From positions 1 through 64,000 of the forward strand of contig NZ_JWLD01000047.1 of NCBI RefSeq assembly GCF_000813725.1: a stretch of DNA of 64,000 nt. The letters run 5' to 3'. Of the stretch, positions 42,422 to 51,436 are shown piece after piece. The position numbers and the translations under genes were made by a program. The notes below the pieces were generated by a model, which ran no database searches, was not told the origin of the DNA, and saw only the letters and a list, made by a program, of their open reading frames with translations. Each line of letters starts with the position of its first letter. Position 1 is the first letter of the stretch. Origin of the DNA: Leisingera sp. ANG-Vp. GTDB taxonomy: Bacteria > Pseudomonadota > Alphaproteobacteria > Rhodobacterales > Rhodobacteraceae.

Positions 42422-43287
42422 GCCTTCGCTCCATGGGTCAGACGGTCACGCAACAGGCCGGACAGCTGGTCAACGGCCACAATAGTGATGAAGAGAAGAA
42501 GGAAAATCGCAGCGGCTTCATCATAGCGCCCCTGCCCCCAGGACATGGCGTTTTTCAGCTCGTAGCCGATACCGCCCGCACCGACGAAGCCGAGGATGGC
42601 AGAGGCGCGGATGTTGATCTCAAACCGCAAGAGCGCATAGCTTACGTAGTTGGGGCCAACCTGCGGGATCACGCCCAGCGTCATCCGCTGCGCCCAAGTG
42701 GCACCAACGGAGGAAAGGCCTTCGACCGGTTTCAGCGAGGCGTTTTCATTCACTTCGGAAAACAGCTTTCCCAGCGCACCCGCAGTGTGGATCGCAATGG
42801 CGATCATCGCGGGCACCGGCCCGCCGCCAAGAACAAAGATCAGAACCAGCGCAATGACGATTTCCGGGATTGCGCGGCAAATGTCGCTGATGCGGCGGAA
42901 CAGCGGGATCAGTGTCGGCCACGGCGCCATGCCGCGGGTCGCCAGCAGCGACAGCAAGGTTCCGAATACCGCGCCGACCAGAGTGGAAGCCGCAGCGATG
43001 TTCAGCGTCTCGACCAATGCCGGGAAGAAATGCACCAGATGCCCGGGCAGCTGCACGGCCTTTTCGGCTGCTTCCGCGAGAACCTCGGACGGGTAATCGA
43101 AAACACGGGTGAAGCCATCCGCAAACGAGCCAGCATTGCGGTTGTCTGCGGTACGGAATCCTGCCGCCATCAGCGCCACAAAGACTGCAAGAAGAATGCC
43201 GCCGTAAAGCCGCTTGCGCTGAATATGGGCGGTGTAATGTTCCCGGATCTCGTCCACCGCCGGCCGGGCTGCCGTCAGATCTGCCAT
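42418..43287 (-). CDS. phnE: phosphonate ABC transporter permease (PhnE)
   Basis: A 289-residue inner-membrane permease with six hydrophobic segments, and an EAA-loop motif in SEVNENASLKPVEGLSSVGATWAQ (about 180-203) that contacts PhnC. Standard PhnE length. It is separated from phnD by 115 bp containing a hairpin, and coupled to the long PhnE downstream. Confidence 0.9.
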   Translation of the reverse strand: MADLTAARPAVDEIREHYTAHIQRKRLYGGILLAVFVALMAAGFRTADNRNAGSFADGFTRVFDYPSEVLAEAAEKAVQLPGHLVHFFPALVETLNIAAASTLVGAVFGTLLSLLATRGMAPWPTLIPLFRRISDICRAIPEIVIALVLIFVLGGGPVPAMIAIAIHTAGALGKLFSEVNENASLKPVEGLSSVGATWAQRMTLGVIPQVGPNYVSYALLRFEINIRASAILGFVGAGGIGYELKNAMSWGQGRYDEAAAIFLLLFITIVAVDQLSGLLRDRLTHGAKA

Positions 43288-43339
43288 GTAGGGGTCCTGG
43301 TGTTGCTGTGATGGCAGCAGCTGCCGCCATCAAGGAAAT

Positions 43340-43372
43340 TGCGGGGCCCGGGGGAAAGTCCGGAACCCCGCA
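43340..43372 (-). terminator. hairpin between phnD and phnE
   Basis: TGCGGGG (43340-43346) pairs with CCCCGCA (43366-43372), with extra GC pairing inside. It is located 30 bp past the phnD stop within the operon. Such intercistronic hairpins commonly keep the binding protein in excess over the permease. Confidence 0.55.
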
Positions 43373-43402
43373 GAGCACAATTCAATGAGTGCTGGGCTGA
43401 AA

Positions 43403-44305
43403 TTACTGGGATTTCAGTTTGCGGGCTTCGATGATCACGCCGTAGGCGTCGTGCGTGATCGGAGCCAGGCCTTTGGAGTCGCCGCCCAGCACGTTGTACA
43501 TGCAGTCCGGGTCCATCGAGTTCATCGAGGCCAGCAGGCCGGTCATCTTGACCTTCACGTCTTCCGGCAGCGCGGTACGCAGAACAAACGGGCCTTCCGG
43601 GATCGGCGCAGACTTCCAGATCTCGACCATATCGTTCATGTCAACAAGGCCCGCATCCACCGCGCGGCGCAGCGCGCCGGAGGTATAGCCGTCTTCCCAC
43701 TCGCCCAGGCCGTCGGCCCAGGTCACACCGCCGTCCACATCGCCGTTGAATACCGCAACAATGGTCTGCTCGTGGCCGCCAGTGAACTTCACTTCGCCGA
43801 AGTAGTCGCCGGAGTCCATGGTGGCACCGGTCACCTGCGGGATCTCGATCGACGGGATCAGGTAGCCCGAAGTGGAGTTCGGGTCGCCGAAGCCGAAGGT
43901 TTTGCCCTTCAGGTCCTCCAGGGTTTCCACGCCGCTGTCCTTGCGGGCAAACCCGATGGAATAGTAGCCGTAGCTGCCATCGGTGTTCACCTTGACCAGA
44001 ACCGGCTCAACCGCTTCCGGGTCGGACAGATAGGTCTTGGCATAGCCGGAGGCCCCCAGCCAGGCCATGTCGATGGAACCGCCCAAGAGGCCCTGGATCA
44101 CGCCGTTGTAGTCGGCCGGTGCAAACAGTTTGGTTTCGACACCCAGCAGCTCTTCGGTCTGCTCGCGCAGGCATTCCTGCTTGCTCAGCCGGTCCTGTGC
44201 GTTTTCGCCGCCCAGGATGCCGATGCGGAATTCCTTGATTTCCTCTGCCGCAACAGGGGCGGTCAGCGCGGTGGTTGCCAGTACGGCAGCAAGCAGTTTT
44301 TTCAT
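43403..44305 (-). CDS. phnD: phosphonate ABC transporter substrate-binding protein (PhnD)
   Basis: A 300-residue periplasmic protein with a Sec signal (MKK, hydrophobic core, cleavage after PVAA near 19). The PhnD signature is visible: FRIGILGGENAQDR (about 25-38), GASGYAKTYL and DPNSTSGYLIPS (about 140-151), the phosphonate-binding loop. It would bind 2-aminoethylphosphonate or similar alkylphosphonates. It is second in the operon. Confidence 0.92.
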   Translation of the reverse strand: MKKLLAAVLATTALTAPVAAEEIKEFRIGILGGENAQDRLSKQECLREQTEELLGVETKLFAPADYNGVIQGLLGGSIDMAWLGASGYAKTYLSDPEAVEPVLVKVNTDGSYGYYSIGFARKDSGVETLEDLKGKTFGFGDPNSTSGYLIPSIEIPQVTGATMDSGDYFGEVKFTGGHEQTIVAVFNGDVDGGVTWADGLGEWEDGYTSGALRRAVDAGLVDMNDMVEIWKSAPIPEGPFVLRTALPEDVKVKMTGLLASMNSMDPDCMYNVLGGDSKGLAPITHDAYGVIIEARKLKSQ

Positions 44306-44368
44306 CTCGTTTCACTCCGGTTGTCTCCCGGCAGAGCAGTCCGCCGGGACGATGAAAATGGGTCAGGG

Positions 44369-45235
44369 TTATTCGGCCGGAATGGCGGCGCGCCTCGCGT
44401 CCGTCTTTTCCAGCGTTTCGATCTCGGTCGAGGTGGCGGCCTCGGAGAATTCCTCTCCGGCGCCGTAGATTTCGCGGGCAACGCCGGTGGTCAGCTGCTC
44501 CGGCAGCCCGTCAAAGACGATGCGGCCGTCGCGCATGCCGACAACCCGGTCGCAGTAGCGGCGCGCGGTGTCCAGCGTATGCAGGTTGGCAATGACAGTG
44601 CGGCCGTCTTCCTCGTGGATGCGGCGCAGCGCTTCCATCACGGTCTGGGCGTTCATCGGATCGAGCGAGGCAATCGGCTCATCCGCCAGGATGATTTTCG
44701 GGTCCTGCATCAGCGCCCGGGCAATCGCCACCCGCTGCTGCTGGCCGCCCGACAGGGCTTCGGCACGCTTGGCCGCATGTTCTGCGATACCAAGGCGGTC
44801 GAGGATGTCGATGGCTTTGTGGATGTCCTCCATCGGGTAGAGGTTGAACAGGGTTGCCATCACGTTGCGGCGGTTCAGCGTGCCGTGCAGCACGTTGGAA
44901 ACCACGTCCATCCGCGGCACCAGGTTGAACTGCTGGAAGATCATTGCGCACTCGGACTGCCAGGCACGCTTGTCCTTGCCCTTCAGCTGCGTGACATCGC
45001 GGTCTGCAAACAGGATCCGCCCTTCGGAAGCGCTCTCCAGCCGGTTGATCATCCGCAGCAGGGTGGATTTGCCGGCGCCCGAACGGCCGATGATCCCGAT
45101 CATGCAGGGCTTGTCGATATCCAGCGTGGCCGCTTCCACTGCGGTCTTGCCGCCGAATCTCTTGGTCAGTTTGTCAATGCGCAGCACGGATGGCGCTCCC
45201 TCTTCGTTCCAGGATTGCCTACCGGCTTTGCTCAA
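44369..45235 (-). CDS. phnC: phosphonate ABC transporter ATP-binding protein (PhnC)
   Basis: A 288-residue ABC ATPase. Walker A is GRSGAGKST (about 50-58), the signature [15 protein letters not shown] (about 160-174) and Walker B IILADEP (about 180-186). It begins the leftward phn operon, divergent from rpe. The protein has about 30 extra residues at the C-terminus ([22 protein letters not shown]) that look coiled. No C-P lyase gene (phnG-M) lies in the window, so uptake is separated from breakdown. Confidence 0.92.
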   Translation of the reverse strand: MSKAGRQSWNEEGAPSVLRIDKLTKRFGGKTAVEAATLDIDKPCMIGIIGRSGAGKSTLLRMINRLESASEGRILFADRDVTQLKGKDKRAWQSECAMIFQQFNLVPRMDVVSNVLHGTLNRRNVMATLFNLYPMEDIHKAIDILDRLGIAEHAAKRAEALSGGQQQRVAIARALMQDPKIILADEPIASLDPMNAQTVMEALRRIHEEDGRTVIANLHTLDTARRYCDRVVGMRDGRIVFDGLPEQLTTGVAREIYGAGEEFSEAATSTEIETLEKTDARRAAIPAE

Positions 45236-45407
45236 ATGCTATGTGTCACTGCCGTGAAAGTTTTGTAACGGCGCCCGGCGCAACCCGCAGGCGTGTGATA
45301 TAGTGAAACCGCACAACGCAGGGATTCTGCCCCTGTCCAGACAGGGCTGCAGCAGCTATACGGCATCCCGACTCCTCAAATTCCCTTTTGCTGAAGGAAG
45401 CTGCCAG

Positions 45408-46097
45408 ATGTCCTTTGACCGCAAGATCAAGATCGCACCTTCGATCCTCTCCGCCGATTTCGCCAATTTCGGCCAGGAGATCCAGGCCATCGAAGCCCAG
45501 GGCGCCGACTGGGTGCATGTGGATGTGATGGACGGGCATTTCGTGCCGAACCTCACCTTTGGCCCGCAGGCCGTAAAAGCCTTCCGGCCGCATGTGAAGA
45601 CGGTGATGGACGTGCATCTGATGATCGCGCCGGTGGATCCCTATATCGACGCCTATGCCGACGCAGGCGCTGATGTGCTGACCGCCCATATCGAAGCGGG
45701 CCCGCACATCCACCGCACCCTGCAGGCAATCCGCGGAGCGGGCATGAAGGCAGGTGTGGCACTCAATCCCGGCACCCCGGCGGAAGCGGTGGCGCATCTG
45801 CTGGATCTCACCGACCTGGTCTGCGTGATGACCGTGAACCCCGGTTTCGGCGGTCAGAAGTTCATCGACATGACCGCAAAGATCCGGACCCTGCGCAGCA
45901 TGATCGGCGACCGTCCTGTGCATATCGAAATCGACGGCGGCGTTGATCCCTCGACTGCGCCACTGGTGGCAGCAGCCGGCGCGGACGTGCTGGTGGCCGG
46001 TTCCGCTGTGTTCAAGGGCGGTTCAGTGGAAAACGCAGAGGTCTACGGCGAAAACATCCGCAAAATCCGCGCCTCCACCGAGGGCGCCTGGGCCTAG
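45408..46097 (+). CDS. rpe: ribulose-phosphate 3-epimerase
   Basis: A 229-residue TIM-barrel enzyme that interconverts ribulose-5-phosphate and xylulose-5-phosphate in the pentose phosphate and Calvin-type pathways. Motifs: APSILSADFANFG (about 11-23), HVDVMDGHFVPN (about 36-47) with catalytic Asp and metal His, VMTVNPGFGGQKF (about 143-155) and EIDGGV (catalytic Asp, about 180). ATG 45408 is chosen by family start; the open frame reaches back 35 codons with no conserved sequence. Confidence 0.95.
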   Translation: MSFDRKIKIAPSILSADFANFGQEIQAIEAQGADWVHVDVMDGHFVPNLTFGPQAVKAFRPHVKTVMDVHLMIAPVDPYIDAYADAGADVLTAHIEAGPHIHRTLQAIRGAGMKAGVALNPGTPAEAVAHLLDLTDLVCVMTVNPGFGGQKFIDMTAKIRTLRSMIGDRPVHIEIDGGVDPSTAPLVAAAGADVLVAGSAVFKGGSVENAEVYGENIRKIRASTEGAWA

Positions 46098-46100
46098 ACC

Positions 46101-46195
46101 AGGGATCTCCCGCCAATCGCCAAGCGCATCCAAGATGCGCTGCTCTTGTTGGGCCAAGCGCCGCACGTGCCGCGCGGCGCTGTTTCGTGATACGG
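46101..46195. repeat. intergenic element family 3, copy B
   Basis: It starts GGGATCTCCCGCC, includes GCGCATC-CAA-GATGCGC, a perfect AGCGCCGC/GCGGCGCT stem (46157-46164 and 46174-46181) and ends TGTTTCGTGATACGG. It lies between converging rpe and the FadJ-like gene, and so probably terminates both. Confidence 0.6.
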
Positions 46196-46275
46196 TTGAG
46201 TTCTGCGGGTGAGCCCGGCACCGCCGGGCCGCGCCCTGATGGCCCTCAACGGGCCGGAAGGGCGCACGCCCCGCT

Positions 46276-48366
46276 TCAGGCGCTCTGGTTCAGATCACCG
46301 AAATCCCTGCCCTCTGCCGCCAGCTGCTCCAACAGCGGCGCGGGCTGCCAGAAAAAGCTGTCTTCGTCCGCATAGGCCTGGATATCGGCCAGGATGCCTT
46401 CAAGGCCTTGCAAATCGGCCCATTTCAGCGGCCCGCCCCAGAAGCGCGGGAAGCCATAGCCGAACAGCATCACCATATCCACATCCAGCGGGCGCCGGGC
46501 GATGCCTTCACCCACCACCTTGGCCGCTTCATTCACCATGGCGCACATATAGCGGCGCAGAACGTCTTCGTCAGAAAACGCCCGCGGGGTGACGCCCTGC
46601 TGTTTCTGATCCTCAGCAACCAGCTCTGCCACTTGCGGATTCGGCACGCCTGCGCGCTTGCCTTCTTCATAGATATAAAAACCTTTGCCGGTCTTCTGGC
46701 CGAAATCGCCGCCTTCGCAGAGCATCTCGTAGAACCGCGGCACCCGTTCGCGAGGGTCGCGGGTGGGCGCGCGGCGCTTTCGGGCGGCCCAGTTGATATC
46801 CAGCCCCGCCAAGTCGCCCATTGCAAAGGGCCCCATCGGGAAGCCGAAGCCTGTCACCGCTTTATCGACCTGAAAGGGCGAGGCCCCGTCCAGCACCACG
46901 TATTCCGCTGCCTTCCGGTAGGCATTCATGATCCGGTTGCCGATGAAACCGTCGCAGATGCCCGACCGCACTGCGACCTTCTTCAGCCGCTTGCCAAGGG
47001 CAAACCCAGTGGCCAGCACCTCCGGTGCAGTCTTCTCTGCCGCAACCACTTCCAGCAGCTTCATCACATGCGCAGGCGAGAAGAAATGCAGCCCGACCAC
47101 GTCCTGCGGACGCGATGTGGCTGCAGCGATCTCATCCACATCCAGGTAAGACGTATTGCTCGCCAGCACCGCACCGGGCTTACAGTGCGCATCCAGCTTG
47201 CCGAAGACCTCGCGTTTTACACCCATGTCCTCGAACACGGCCTCGACCACCAGATCCGTATCTGACAACGCAGCATAGTCCGTGGCGACTGTCAGCGCCT
47301 CGCCTATCAGCTGCGCAAATTGCGCTTCGCTGATCTTGCCGCGCTTCAAAGCGCCGTTCAGGTTTCCTTCAATCCGGCTGCGGGCCGCAGCTGCCGCCTC
47401 TTCCGTCATCTCGACCAGCACGACCGGCAAGCCAGCCAGCAGTGCCGCCGTAGCAATCCCTGCGCCCATGGTGCCGCCGCCGATCACTCCCATCGAGTTC
47501 ACCTCGCGCGGTTCGATCCCCTCCAGTTCCGGCAGCTTGCTGACTGCACGCTCGGAGAAGAAGGCATGGATCAGCCCCTGCCGCTGGTCCGACTCCATCA
47601 GCTCTGTAAACAGTTCACGCTCGCGTTTGAGACCTGCCTCAAAACTCTCCGCCTGCACCGCCGCTTGCACCGCCCGCACAGCAACAGCCGGAGACATCTG
47701 GCCGCGGCCCTTCTTCAACGCCGCGGCATAGGCTGCATCGAAGTCGATGGCTTCCGGCGCCGGCATCTCCCCCACCGCGCGGCGCGGGGCGCCTTGCTCC
47801 AGCAGTTCCTGCGCATAGGCCAGGCCGATGTCCCGCGGCTCACCCTCTTCGATCCGGTCAATGATGCCTTTCTCCAGCGCCTCGGCGGCGGAAAAATGAC
47901 GGCCGCTGGTGATCATCTCCAGCGCTGCCTCCGTTCCCGCCAGCCGCGGAAGCCTCTGGGTGCCGCCGGCACCAGGCAAAATGCCCAGGTTCACTTCCGG
48001 GAGGCCCATCTTCGCCGCAGGCACTGCAACCCGGTAGTGCGAAGACAAGGCCACCTCCAGCCCGCCCCCCAGTGCGGTGCCGTGCATTGCAGAGACCACG
48101 ATCAGCGGCGAGGCTTCGATCCGGCTGCACAGCCCTGGCAGATAGGGGTCCTGCGGCGGCTTTCCAAATTCGCGGATGTCAGCGCCGGCAAAATAGGTCC
48201 GGCCCTCGCCGTAGATCAGCACGGCACGGGCACCTTCGCTTTCAGCACGTTCGATCCCGGCGAGCAGTCCTTTGCGCACATCGATTCCCAGCGCATTCAC
48301 TGGCGGGTTCTGTGCTTTCAGAACGGCAATATCTCCAACCCGTTCATAGGCAATGGCTTCACTCAT
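46276..48366 (-). CDS. FadJ/FadB-like 3-hydroxyacyl-CoA dehydrogenase and enoyl-CoA hydratase
   Basis: A 696-residue fused beta-oxidation enzyme. The N-terminal crotonase domain (about 1-185) has NPPVNALG and the oxyanion-hole [17 protein letters not shown] (about 96-112) plus [21 protein letters not shown] (about 120-140). The NAD domain begins near 290 with [12 protein letters not shown], followed by HCDH domains to about 690 ([31 protein letters not shown]). It hydrates enoyl-CoA and oxidises 3-hydroxyacyl-CoA. ATG 48366 gives the family start MSEAIAYE. No thiolase partner is adjacent. It stands as a single gene here. Confidence 0.92.
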   Translation of the reverse strand: MSEAIAYERVGDIAVLKAQNPPVNALGIDVRKGLLAGIERAESEGARAVLIYGEGRTYFAGADIREFGKPPQDPYLPGLCSRIEASPLIVVSAMHGTALGGGLEVALSSHYRVAVPAAKMGLPEVNLGILPGAGGTQRLPRLAGTEAALEMITSGRHFSAAEALEKGIIDRIEEGEPRDIGLAYAQELLEQGAPRRAVGEMPAPEAIDFDAAYAAALKKGRGQMSPAVAVRAVQAAVQAESFEAGLKRERELFTELMESDQRQGLIHAFFSERAVSKLPELEGIEPREVNSMGVIGGGTMGAGIATAALLAGLPVVLVEMTEEAAAAARSRIEGNLNGALKRGKISEAQFAQLIGEALTVATDYAALSDTDLVVEAVFEDMGVKREVFGKLDAHCKPGAVLASNTSYLDVDEIAAATSRPQDVVGLHFFSPAHVMKLLEVVAAEKTAPEVLATGFALGKRLKKVAVRSGICDGFIGNRIMNAYRKAAEYVVLDGASPFQVDKAVTGFGFPMGPFAMGDLAGLDINWAARKRRAPTRDPRERVPRFYEMLCEGGDFGQKTGKGFYIYEEGKRAGVPNPQVAELVAEDQKQQGVTPRAFSDEDVLRRYMCAMVNEAAKVVGEGIARRPLDVDMVMLFGYGFPRFWGGPLKWADLQGLEGILADIQAYADEDSFFWQPAPLLEQLAAEGRDFGDLNQSA

Positions 48367-48472
48367 CCGGTTATCCTCTCTCTTCCGGGGCAGCATGGCG
48401 TGGCCCGTCTCCCATTAGATTAGGCACGGCGCACATCATGGAGCCAGCCTCAAAACCTGCAGGCAAAGACAA

Positions 48473-48496
48473 ACCCCGCGTCAGCGGACGCGGGGT
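48473..48496 (-). terminator. intrinsic terminator of the UPF0261 operon
   Basis: A perfect 10-bp stem ACCCCGCGTC/GACGCGGGGT with a 4-nt loop; on the minus strand it is followed by TTGTCTTTG. It is located 102 bp beyond the UPF0261 stop. The remaining 231-bp gap up to the FadJ-like gene shows no other structure. Confidence 0.8.
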
Positions 48497-48597
48497 GCTT
48501 CGTCAGGCACGCGGCCAACGTGTAACAAGTTTATACGGAAAAGGGAACTTTTGAAACTCACGGAACGTCACCCCTTCCAGGCCGCACCGGGTTTCGC

Positions 48598-49830
48598 TCA
48601 TCCGCCTTTCACCACACCGCTCGCGATCCATGCATCAAAGATCTCCAGCGCCTTGTCGGCGAAGGCCTGATCATTAATGTGGCACTCCAGATCATGAAGT
48701 GCAGCGTTCCGCGGGCAGGATGAACGCATTTCGGAACAGAAAGCCTCCAATCCATCCGCATCGTGCAGAGGTGCGCCAGGGCGGTCCCACTCATTGCAGC
48801 CGCCTGCAGGCAGCAGCACAGCAACCGGTGCGGTGGCGGTGGACAGCTTTTTGCAGATTTCCTGCGCCACCTGCCGCCGCTCGCCTGCCTCCAGCATGGC
48901 TGAGGTAAGCAGCCGGTTGTGGGCATGGGTTTCACGCCCCTGCAGCGGAGCCGGCGTTTCCTGCCAGCCGACAAAATCCACCAGGTCATAGCAGCCCGGG
49001 GCCACCAGCTGCGGCGTGCCGGACTTGCCTGCATTGGTCATCCGGTCCGCCCCCGCCGACAACCCGCCGAACAGGTGGTTCGAAACCTCCTGAGGTGCAA
49101 AATCCATCACTGCGGCAAAGGCGCCCTCTGCGGCCAGGCTTTCGAACGCCCGCCCGCCCATGCCAGTGGCGTGGAACACGGCCACTTCGAATCCGCGCTC
49201 TTCCAGCGCCGGCTTCAGCGACACCATATAGCGCAGCACCGTTTTCCCGAATGAGGTCATGCCGATCAAGGGCCGGTCCCTTTTGGGAGGCTCAGCCGCG
49301 CGGGCAGCGCCAAGAACCGCGCCGGCTGCCTGGCTGAGCGAAGCCTTGCAGATCGAGTTCAGCCCATAGAGGCCGCCAGCCCAGAGGATCATCTGCACAT
49401 CAGCCGGCATCCGCTCCGGAGGCATCAGCGGCGAAAATGCGACGGTCGAGACAATGTACTTGGGCACCCCGACCGGCAGCGCTGCGCATAGATCCAGTGC
49501 CAAGTCGGTGCCCATGGTTCCGCCCAGCACAATCACGCCATCAATACGGCCTGCCCGGTACAGCTCCAGCGCCTTCGCGGTCGCCCCTGCGCCCATGATC
49601 TGCATGGCCGTATTTTCATCGCCGGAAGCAATTGCAGCCTCGATGGAGCTGCCGCCAGCCTCCGCCACGTCATGTTTGCTGACATCGGCTGGCTGGCTGG
49701 GATCACCCAGAACGCTCACATCCATGGTCAGGACACTGCCGCCCTGCCCGCGGATCACTTCTGCCAAGTAGCCCAGTTCATCGTCCTTGGTGTCATAAGT
49801 CCCGGCAACCAAAATGGTCTTATCAGCCAT
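48598..49830 (-). CDS. Tm-1-like ATP-binding (UPF0261) family protein
   Basis: A 410-residue protein of the family named after tomato Tm-1. The N-terminal Rossmann-like part starts ILVAGTYDTKDDELGYLAEVI and has GVIVLGGTMGTDLALDLC (about 96-113). The C-terminal part, with GCYDLVDFVGW (about 275-285), resembles a TIM-barrel half. Bacterial and fungal members lie beside catabolic genes; no reaction is established for this one. It follows the ALDH gene after 121 bp and a hairpin, so it is the last gene of the Tct-ALDH operon. Family certain, role unknown. Confidence 0.85.
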   Translation of the reverse strand: MADKTILVAGTYDTKDDELGYLAEVIRGQGGSVLTMDVSVLGDPSQPADVSKHDVAEAGGSSIEAAIASGDENTAMQIMGAGATAKALELYRAGRIDGVIVLGGTMGTDLALDLCAALPVGVPKYIVSTVAFSPLMPPERMPADVQMILWAGGLYGLNSICKASLSQAAGAVLGAARAAEPPKRDRPLIGMTSFGKTVLRYMVSLKPALEERGFEVAVFHATGMGGRAFESLAAEGAFAAVMDFAPQEVSNHLFGGLSAGADRMTNAGKSGTPQLVAPGCYDLVDFVGWQETPAPLQGRETHAHNRLLTSAMLEAGERRQVAQEICKKLSTATAPVAVLLPAGGCNEWDRPGAPLHDADGLEAFCSEMRSSCPRNAALHDLECHINDQAFADKALEIFDAWIASGVVKGG

Positions 49831-49893
49831 TGGATCTTCTCCCGTTTCGTAAACTGCCCGGCAACACGTGCCTCAAGCGCGCAGGCAGCCCTT

Positions 49894-49950
49894 TCATCTT
49901 GCTAAAATACTCCCGCAGGAGGCCACAGGTTTTGCCCAGGCAAAACCTGT
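49894..49950 (-). repeat. family 1 element with strong hairpin after ALDH
   Basis: It has a TGCTAAAATACTCC core and a perfect 11-bp stem ACAGGTTTTGC-CCAG-GCAAAACCTGT (49925-49950), which starts one base past the ALDH stop. It lies between ALDH and UPF0261, so it probably limits transcription into UPF0261. Confidence 0.65.
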
Positions 49951-49951
49951 C

Positions 49952-51436
49952 TTACAATTGGATCCATGCGGTCTTCAGGTCGGTGTATTTATCCAGCGCA
50001 TGCAGCGACTTGTCATGGCCGTTTCCGGATTGCCCGACACCGCCCAAGGGAACAGTATTGTCGGATCCACCGTATGTATTCACATGCACCACGCCCGCCC
50101 GGATCCCTGCCACCATCCGGTGTGCACGGCTCAGGTTTTGCGTCCAAACACCAGCTGCCAGGCCGTAGTCGGTAGCGTTGGCCAGGCTCAGAGCCTCTTC
50201 CTCGGTCTCGAATTTGATAACGGCCAGCACCGGTCCAAAGACCTCACGCTGGAACAGCGCATGATCGCGGGCGACACCGGTGACAATGGCCGGGGCCATA
50301 TAGGTGCCGCCGGTCTCTTCCAGGATACGCCCGCCGCCGGTAATCACCTGGCCTCCTTCCGCCCGCGCCATATCCATGAAGGACAGGTTCTGGCGCAGCT
50401 GGGTTTCGGAATTCACAGCGCCAACCTGCGTGCCCAGGTTCAGCGGGTCGCCGACCCGCAGCGCTTCGGTCTCGGCCTTCAGCATTTCCACGAATTCGTC
50501 GTGAATGGATGCCTCAACCAGCAGCCGCGAGCCTGCGACGCAGACTTGGCCCGAATTACGGAAGATGCCGGCAGCCGACATCTTGGCCGTCTTGGCCAGA
50601 TCCGGCGCGTCCGCAAAGACGATGTTTGGGGATTTTCCGCCAAGCTCCAGATAGCAGCGCTTGAGGTTCGAGCGCGCCGAGGCCTCCAGCAGCTTGCGGC
50701 CGGTTGCACCCGACCCGGTAAAGGCGAGCACATCCACATCGTTTGACATTGCCAGCGCCGCGCCGGCCTCGGCGCCAGTACCGGTCACCACATTCAGCAC
50801 GCCGTCCGGCAGGCCGCATTCCGCGCAGATTTCTGCCAGCCGGAGCAGCGTCAGCGAGGCGGTTTCGGCCGGTTTCAGCACCACCGAATTGCCCATTGCC
50901 AGCGCAGGCGCCAGCTTCCAGGCGCCAATCATCAGCGGAAAGTTCCAGGGCACAATAGCGCCCACCACGCCGACCGGTGTCCGGTGCACCAGCCCCAGCA
51001 CATCAGGCGCAGTTGGCGCAACTTCTCCGGCGACCTTGTCCAGCGCCTCGGCGTAATAACGGAAAGTGCCTGCCGCCGATCCCGGTTCGGCCTTCAGCGC
51101 CATGTTGAACTCGGTGCCATTGTCGCGCACGCCCAAGACTGCCAGCTCAACGGCCTCGGCCTGGATACGATCCGCTATCCTGTGCAGCACCTGTTTCCGT
51201 GCGGCGGGGCTCTGTCCCGCCCAGCGGCGGTCCTCAAATGCCCGTCGCGCCGATGCCACGGCGTTTTCGACATCTGCTGCAGAGGCGCCTGCCAGCGTGG
51301 TCAGAACAGATCCGTCAACCGGCGAAGCAACTTCGAGTGTCTGGCCCGAACCTTCCTGCCATGATCCTTCAAGAAAGAGTTTTTGCGGCGCAACATCAAG
51401 CTGCCGAAGCTTGTCGATGAGCGGTTGGTCTGCCAT
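49952..51436 (-). CDS. NAD-dependent aldehyde dehydrogenase
   Basis: A 494-residue ALDH with LELGGKSPNIVFAD (general base about 265), FRNSGQVCVAGSR (catalytic Cys about 300) and VPLGGVGQSGNGHD near the C-terminus. An AAGGAGG lies just before its ATG. Its first 135 bases overlap the end of the TctA gene in another frame, which is unusual (see the TctA entry). The upstream tripartite transporter probably imports the precursor, and the UPF0261 protein follows. Confidence 0.9.
   Translation of the reverse strand: MADQPLIDKLRQLDVAPQKLFLEGSWQEGSGQTLEVASPVDGSVLTTLAGASAADVENAVASARRAFEDRRWAGQSPAARKQVLHRIADRIQAEAVELAVLGVRDNGTEFNMALKAEPGSAAGTFRYYAEALDKVAGEVAPTAPDVLGLVHRTPVGVVGAIVPWNFPLMIGAWKLAPALAMGNSVVLKPAETASLTLLRLAEICAECGLPDGVLNVVTGTGAEAGAALAMSNDVDVLAFTGSGATGRKLLEASARSNLKRCYLELGGKSPNIVFADAPDLAKTAKMSAAGIFRNSGQVCVAGSRLLVEASIHDEFVEMLKAETEALRVGDPLNLGTQVGAVNSETQLRQNLSFMDMARAEGGQVITGGGRILEETGGTYMAPAIVTGVARDHALFQREVFGPVLAVIKFETEEEALSLANATDYGLAAGVWTQNLSRAHRMVAGIRAGVVHVNTYGGSDNTVPLGGVGQSGNGHDKSLHALDKYTDLKTAWIQL

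Noticed and set aside
43385-45268. A 627-codon plus-strand frame opposite phnD and phnC
   Set aside because: It is antisense to two clear ABC-transporter genes; no motifs. Shadow of codon bias.
45244-45270. Possible Pho box ahead of phnC (TGTCACT and TGAAAGT 11 bp apart)
   Set aside because: Only the first half resembles the CTGTCAT consensus, and the orientation relative to phnC is doubtful; too weak to call by eye.
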